Below are positions 33,094 to 36,886 of a stretch of 36,886 bases of DNA, one piece after another. The notes beneath the pieces were generated by a model. The model was given only the letters and a program-made list of their open reading frames with translations. It ran no database searches and was not told where the DNA came from. The translations under genes and the position numbers were made by a program. How positions within the stretch are numbered: the stretch's first letter is position 1; every line of letters begins with the position of its first letter. Origin of the DNA: an uncultured Clostridium sp. (lineage in GTDB: Bacteria; Bacillota; Clostridia; TANB77; CAG-508); contig CABUKD010000019.1 in assembly GCA_902492105.1 (NCBI GenBank), positions 1 to 36,886 on the forward strand, given 5' to 3'.

Positions 33094-34920
33094 ATGGAAG
33101 AAGAAAACAAAAACAATGCTTCTGAAAAAAAACAAGAAGAGCAAAAAGGAAAAAATAAAGTTAGATTATATACCACGCTTGCTATTATTTTGTTATGCAT
33201 TGTCATTGTAGCATTATCAATCTATTTTGTTAGTAGCAGTAAAAATAAGGAAGATAATACCATAAGTTATACAGATTTAATTAAACAGATTGATGAAGGT
33301 AATGTAGAAAAAGTAGAAATGACAGTAGGAAGTACTTCTGTAAAGGTAAAACTACAAGGCGAAGAAGAAGAAAAAAAAGCAATTGTGCCAAATACACAAG
33401 CATTTGTAGAATTAATTCAAGAAAAGACATTGCAGGGGAATCAAATTGACTTAAAACAAAATAGTCAAAACTTCTTTTTAGTTTTATTTGATTATTTATT
33501 TACTTTATTACCAACTATTTTAATTGTAGTATTATTTATTGTACTATTTAAAATGCAAGGATTTGGGGATAAAGGTAAAGTATATGATGCAGAAACTACA
33601 AAATCTAAAATTAAATTTGCTGATGTAGCAGGGCTAGAAGAAGAAAAAAGTGAAATGTTAGAAATTGTAGACTTCTTAAAAGAACCTAAAAAATTTTATG
33701 AAATGGGAGCAAAAATTCCAAGAGGTGTACTACTATGTGGTAAACCAGGAACTGGTAAAACTTTAATTGCAAAAGCAATAGCAGGAGAGGCAAAAGTACC
33801 ATTTATTTCGATGAGTGGTTCAGAATTTATTGAAATGTTCGCTGGACTTGGTGCATCAAGAGTAAGAAAATTATTTGAAAAAGCTAAAAAAATAGCCCCA
33901 TGTATTATATTCATAGATGAAATTGATGCAATTGGCTCTAGAAGAGCAAGTGGCAGTGGAGCAGAAACAGAAAACAATCAAACCTTAAACCAATTACTAG
34001 TAGAAATGGATGGATTTGATACAGAAGAAACCATTATAGTACTTGCTGCAACCAATAGACCAGAAATGCTAGATAAAGCATTATTAAGACCAGGAAGATT
34101 TGACAGGCAAATTACAATTGCGCTTCCAGATATGCGTGGAAGAGAAGAAATTCTAAAAATCCATGCAAAAGATAAAAAGTTTGCAAAAGATGTAAACTTA
34201 AAAGACATAGCAGGAGATACTGCAGGATTTACGGGGGCAGAACTTGCCAATATCTTAAATGAAGCTGCAATTATTGCAACTATTAAAAAACATGAAGCAA
34301 TTACCCATGATGATATAGAAGAAGCAGTAAAAAAGGTAACTGTTGGACTAGAAAGACAAAGTAGAGTTATTTCAGATAAAGATAAAAAATTAACAGCCTA
34401 CCATGAAGCAGGACATGCTATAGTAAGCAGTAAACTAGAAACACAAAAAGATATTAAAGAAGTTTCTATTATTCCACGTGGTATGGCAGGTGGCTATACG
34501 ATGTATAAAACCAACGAAGATAAATACTATATTTCTAAAACAGAAATGGAAGAAAAATTAATAGCACTTCTTGGTGGACGTGCTGCCGAAAAAGTAGCTT
34601 TAAATGATATTTCCACAGGAGCAAGTAATGATATAGAAGTTGCAACACAAATTGCAAAAGATATGATTACCAAATATGGAATGAGTGATAGTTTAGGACC
34701 AATTTCCATAGATACAGAAAAAGACCCATATGAATTACAAATGCTAGGAGAAAAATTTGGAGATGCCATTGGTGCAGAAATAAAAATTATGCTAGATGGA
34801 GCATATGTAAAAGCACAGAACATCTTAAAAAATAATATGGATCAATTAGATAAGGTAGCAAAAGCTTTAATGGAGAAAGAGGTAATTTCTGCAGAGGAGT
34901 TTGAGGAGTTAATAAAATAA
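33094..34920 (+). CDS. ftsH: ATP-dependent zinc metalloprotease FtsH
   Basis: FtsH is a hexameric, membrane-anchored AAA+ protease that degrades misassembled membrane proteins and some regulators. The 608-residue protein has membrane helices at about 25-46 and 125-150 around a small extracytoplasmic domain. The AAA module has Walker A GKPGTGKT (216-223), Walker B IIFIDEIDAIG and RPGRFDRQ. The M41 protease has the zinc motif HEAGH (437-441) and third ligand D513. Walker A has Lys where most FtsH have Pro (GPPGTGKT), which keeps the GxxGxGKT consensus. Only a short tail follows the protease domain. AAGGAGAAAGG precedes the ATG. Confidence 0.96.
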   Translation: MEEENKNNASEKKQEEQKGKNKVRLYTTLAIILLCIVIVALSIYFVSSSKNKEDNTISYTDLIKQIDEGNVEKVEMTVGSTSVKVKLQGEEEEKKAIVPNTQAFVELIQEKTLQGNQIDLKQNSQNFFLVLFDYLFTLLPTILIVVLFIVLFKMQGFGDKGKVYDAETTKSKIKFADVAGLEEEKSEMLEIVDFLKEPKKFYEMGAKIPRGVLLCGKPGTGKTLIAKAIAGEAKVPFISMSGSEFIEMFAGLGASRVRKLFEKAKKIAPCIIFIDEIDAIGSRRASGSGAETENNQTLNQLLVEMDGFDTEETIIVLAATNRPEMLDKALLRPGRFDRQITIALPDMRGREEILKIHAKDKKFAKDVNLKDIAGDTAGFTGAELANILNEAAIIATIKKHEAITHDDIEEAVKKVTVGLERQSRVISDKDKKLTAYHEAGHAIVSSKLETQKDIKEVSIIPRGMAGGYTMYKTNEDKYYISKTEMEEKLIALLGGRAAEKVALNDISTGASNDIEVATQIAKDMITKYGMSDSLGPISIDTEKDPYELQMLGEKFGDAIGAEIKIMLDGAYVKAQNILKNNMDQLDKVAKALMEKEVISAEEFEELIK

Positions 34921-34958
34921 GAAAAGCTGTCCTAAAATATTACAAATGTATAACTAAA

Positions 34959-35041
34959 CATTAGAATTGTCTTTTTCAATTTTTAAAACCTTTCCCCTTT
35001 TGGACAGCTGTAACTCGGCATAAATGCCTCTTACAGCTGTC
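34959..35041. repeat. Half copy of the intergenic element (D)
   Basis: These 83 bp are homologous to 4263-4345 of element A, with seven differences and a 54-bp identical run (34966-35019). The inner hairpin GACAGCTGT/ACAGCTGTC (35003-35011/35033-35041) and its GGC/GCC cap are kept while the loop bases change. The right arm present in A is absent; the sequence passes directly into the stop codon of the minus-strand pseudouridine synthase gene at 35043. As with A, it lies between converging genes. Confidence 0.85.
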
Positions 35042-35042
35042 A

Positions 35043-35972
35043 TTATTTTAAAATGATCTTCTTCCAATTTAAGTAATTCAAAATTCCGCTGTCAGTTTTA
35101 AAACAAAATTGTAAGGAATAGCTACAAAGTTGTTGTAATTTAAAACCTAATTTTTTATTCATCTCATTATTGCCATATTTGCCGTCACCAACAATAGGGT
35201 GACCAATATGGGCTAAATGTGCACGAATTTGATGTGTTTTGCCAGTATGTAAAGTAACATCTAACATACTGGTATTTTGGTTGTTATTGGTAGAAAGTAC
35301 TTCATAAGAAGTGACAATTTTTTCATAACCTTTTTTAGGAAAGTCTGAAATATATACCAAAGATTTTTTGCGGTCTTTAAATAAATAAGCAGTTAGAGTA
35401 GCTTTTTTAGGTAATGGAACACCTATTACCATTGCTCTATAATGTTTTTCAATCTCATGATTTTTAAACTTATCTAATAAAATAGAAAGAGCTTCTTCAT
35501 TTTTTGCAAATAACACTAAACCTGTAGTGTTTCTGTCTAAACGGTGGCAAGGGGCAATAAAAATAGATTTGTTTCTATTGCTTATTTTTTGAGAATCTAT
35601 TTTCTTTGCTTCTAATTCCTGTAAATTATTATTTGAATTTAAATAATAAGAAATTAAAGAACTAGTTAAAGAATGTTCACCAGTAACTTCAATGCCAGAA
35701 TGTTTATTCACAACTACAATATTTTCATCTTCATACACAATAGAAATAGAGCAATTTGGCTTTTTATACAATTGCTCATCTGTTAGATAAATTTTTACAT
35801 GGTCTCCTATATGTAATAAAATATTTTCGCTTACTTTTTGCTCATTTACACGAATATCTTTTTTGCGAAGAGTCTTATACAACAAATTCAAAGAAAGACC
35901 ATCAAAACTATCTAATAAAAAAGTATTCAATTTTTTTCCATCATATTTTATAGGTACTTCTAATTCTTTCAT
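35043..35972 (-). CDS. RluA-family 23S rRNA pseudouridine synthase
   Basis: The 309-residue enzyme isomerises uridine in RNA, most likely 23S rRNA as RluC/RluD types do. An S4 RNA-binding domain is seen at about 8-70 (YDGKKLNTFLLDSF, LRKKDIRVNEQKV). The catalytic domain carries HRLDRNTTGLVLFAK with the catalytic aspartate at 146, then LHTGKTHQIRAHLAHIGHPIVGDGKYG. ATG at 35972 was preferred to a TTG at 35987. No clear ribosome binding site precedes it, only GGG six bases upstream. The best promoter would start transcription at or next to this ATG. It converges with ftsH. Confidence 0.9.
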   Translation of the reverse strand: MKELEVPIKYDGKKLNTFLLDSFDGLSLNLLYKTLRKKDIRVNEQKVSENILLHIGDHVKIYLTDEQLYKKPNCSISIVYEDENIVVVNKHSGIEVTGEHSLTSSLISYYLNSNNNLQELEAKKIDSQKISNRNKSIFIAPCHRLDRNTTGLVLFAKNEEALSILLDKFKNHEIEKHYRAMVIGVPLPKKATLTAYLFKDRKKSLVYISDFPKKGYEKIVTSYEVLSTNNNQNTSMLDVTLHTGKTHQIRAHLAHIGHPIVGDGKYGNNEMNKKLGFKLQQLCSYSLQFCFKTDSGILNYLNWKKIILK

Positions 35973-35978
35973 ATACCC

Positions 35979-36007
35979 AGTATACAATAAATTTAAAAAA
36001 GTGTCAA
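35979..36007 (-). promoter_or_regulatory. Promoter of the pseudouridine synthase gene
   Basis: On the minus strand, TTGACA (36007-36002), 17 bp, then TATACT (35984-35979). The start seven bases downstream coincides with the ATG at 35972. A second, extended -10, TGCTATAAT, lies upstream at 36026-36018 without a good -35 and would give a leader of about 39 bases. Confidence 0.55.
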
Positions 36008-36265
36008 AAATTAGAAAATTATAGCAAAATACAAAATAAAATTTGTTACAGGATAACTTAAAAAAGATAATTATAATTAATTAATTTAGCTTAAGCAAAT
36101 TCAACAGTTAAAAAAGAAAAATATGTAGCAATTTAAAAAGTAACTAAAAAAAATAAAATGCATAAAATAAAGAAGAAAATATAAAAGTAATAAGTAAGAT
36201 AACACAAATAAAAAGTAGATAACAGCTAGGAAAAATAAAATTTAAATAAGAAGGAGAAAAATGTG

Positions 36266-36622
36266 ATGGGAGAATTTATTATAAATGGAATTTTGTGGGT
36301 TTTAGCCCTATATGGCTTATTTGAAATTATTAAAACCATAGTGTACACTTATACATATACAAATTTAAAAGCAGATGGCATTTATGTAATTATTGCTGCG
36401 AAAAACCAAGAAAAGAAAATAGAAGGATTTTTACGATCTTTTCTATTTAGGCTTTTATACGGCAAAGAAGAAAATATAAAAGATGTAATTGTAGTAGACT
36501 TAAATTCTACAGATGAAACCAAAGAAATATTAGAAAAGCTTTCTTTAGATTATGATGTATTAAAAATGACAAATTGGAGAGATTGTAAAGAATTAATAGA
36601 CAATGTAGACAAAATAAAGTAA
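36266..36622 (+). CDS. Very small membrane-anchored glycosyltransferase-like protein
   Basis: The 118-residue product has one N-terminal membrane helix (about 5-27, INGILWVLALYGLFEII) and then a truncated GT-A-like beginning. YVIIAAKNQEKKIEGFLRS matches the first strand and helix of GT2 enzymes, and VVDLNSTDETKEIL the DxxSxDxT strand. It ends before the DxD metal site and acceptor region, so it is unlikely to be an active transferase alone. ATG 36266 and GTG 36263 are both in frame after AAGGAG; either may be used. It stands alone on the plus strand. Similar short proteins occur in Clostridia, from memory, with unknown role. Confidence 0.7.
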   Translation: MGEFIINGILWVLALYGLFEIIKTIVYTYTYTNLKADGIYVIIAAKNQEKKIEGFLRSFLFRLLYGKEENIKDVIVVDLNSTDETKEILEKLSLDYDVLKMTNWRDCKELIDNVDKIK

Positions 36623-36719
36623 AAATTATTTATGTTATATAAGAAGCACTTAATGAAAATTAAGTATAGAGGGATAACAAAAAGTTTAACTTTGTTTGTA
36701 AAAAAATTCTTGAAAATTC

Positions 36720-36748
36720 TTGCATTTTAAAAGGAGTTAGTATAAAAT
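36720..36748 (+). promoter_or_regulatory. Promoter of the AG-repeat gene
   Basis: TTGCAT (36720-36725) and TAAAAT (36743-36748) are 17 bp apart. Transcription would begin near 36755, 38 bases before the GTG at 36793. Confidence 0.5.
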
Positions 36749-36792
36749 AAAATTACATTTAAAGATAATGAAAAAAACAGGGAGAAAAAGTA

Positions 36793-36886
36793 GTGAACCA
36801 GCAAAAGCTTGAAACAGTAAGAGAGAGAGAGAGAGAGAGAGTTAATATTTAAACCACAAACTAAAGAAAATTTGGTTTTATTTGTT
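36793..36886 (+). CDS. Start of an unidentified gene with (AG)11 tract, partial
   Basis: A GTG at 36793 has GGGAG eight bases upstream (36780-36784) and a promoter before it. It reads VNQQKLETV and then enters eleven AG units (36820-36841, Arg-Glu repeats). In this frame a stop comes at 36850-36852. The +1 frame is the only one open from the tract to the window end (LIFKPQTKENLVLFV), but it has in-frame stops just upstream (36791-36796, 36818-36820) and no ATG or GTG start. One more AG unit, or two fewer, would join the GTG to it. The family cannot be told from so few residues. It may be a phase-variable gene in the off state, or a repeat-length error. Confidence 0.4.
36820..36841 (+). repeat. 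(AG)11 dinucleotide microsatellite
   Basis: Twenty-two bases of uninterrupted AG lie nine codons after the GTG at 36793. No comparable dinucleotide tract exists elsewhere in the window. Such tracts expand and contract by slipped-strand mispairing. Confidence 0.95.

Noticed and set aside
36648..36665. ACTTAAT-GAAA-ATTAAGT hairpin as terminator of the small glycosyltransferase-like gene
   Set aside because: The stem is seven A/T-rich pairs and no T-run follows, so termination is doubtful.

Overview
The window is AT-rich, with codons strongly biased to A/T, extended -10 promoters, AGGAGG-type ribosome binding sites, a T-box and CIRCE operators. All of this indicates a low-GC Gram-positive anaerobe of the class Clostridia, probably an uncultured gut-type lineage. 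The species cannot be fixed from the sequence. Nearly every gene is a housekeeping gene. Novelty lies mainly in the spacers and at the right end.

Layout. 1-249: the 3' end of an Rpn-type nuclease/transposase gene. 250-4246: a phenylalanine T-box leader controlling pheS-pheT, with a REP-like repeat between the two genes. 4247-8076: a large inverted-repeat element, then arginase and mutS2 on the minus strand. 8077-16378: a divergent promoter region and the rimP-nusA-ylxR-ylxQ-infB-rbfA-nrnA-truB translation/transcription operon, with a strong leader hairpin and a probable internal promoter. 16379-18671: two small membrane proteins of unknown role and a probable 6S RNA. 18672-21703: prmC, whiA, hemW. 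21704-22112: a frameshifted small membrane protein gene. 22113-27443: the HrcA-controlled hrcA-grpE-dnaK-dnaJ chaperone operon behind two CIRCE-type operators. 27444-34920: a class A penicillin-binding protein, cysS, a DUF1189-like membrane protein and ftsH. 34921-36886: a minus-strand RluA-type pseudouridine synthase, a very small glycosyltransferase-like protein, and the start of a gene carrying an (AG)11 tract.

The genes fall into coherent physiological units: tRNA charging (pheST, cysS), ribosome and RNA maturation (rimP, rbfA, truB, RluA type, nrnA, ylxR/ylxQ), initiation and termination of translation (infB, prmC), protein quality control (hrcA operon, ftsH) and envelope growth (PBP).

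The most notable signals are: (1) an 11-unit AG dinucleotide tract just after a start codon at the right edge, which leaves the only open downstream frame one repeat unit out of register, as in a switched-off phase-variable gene; (2) four intergenic elements with GC-rich cores, three of them closed by long AT-rich arms whose sequences differ but stay self-complementary, and two sharing an 83-base homologous half; (3) twin 48-base REP-like palindromes placed directly after the pheS and dnaK stop codons; (4) a tandem CIRCE arrangement; (5) a one-base frameshift in a small membrane protein gene. No complete new defence or biosynthetic system is visible. No tRNA, rRNA or CRISPR array was seen.
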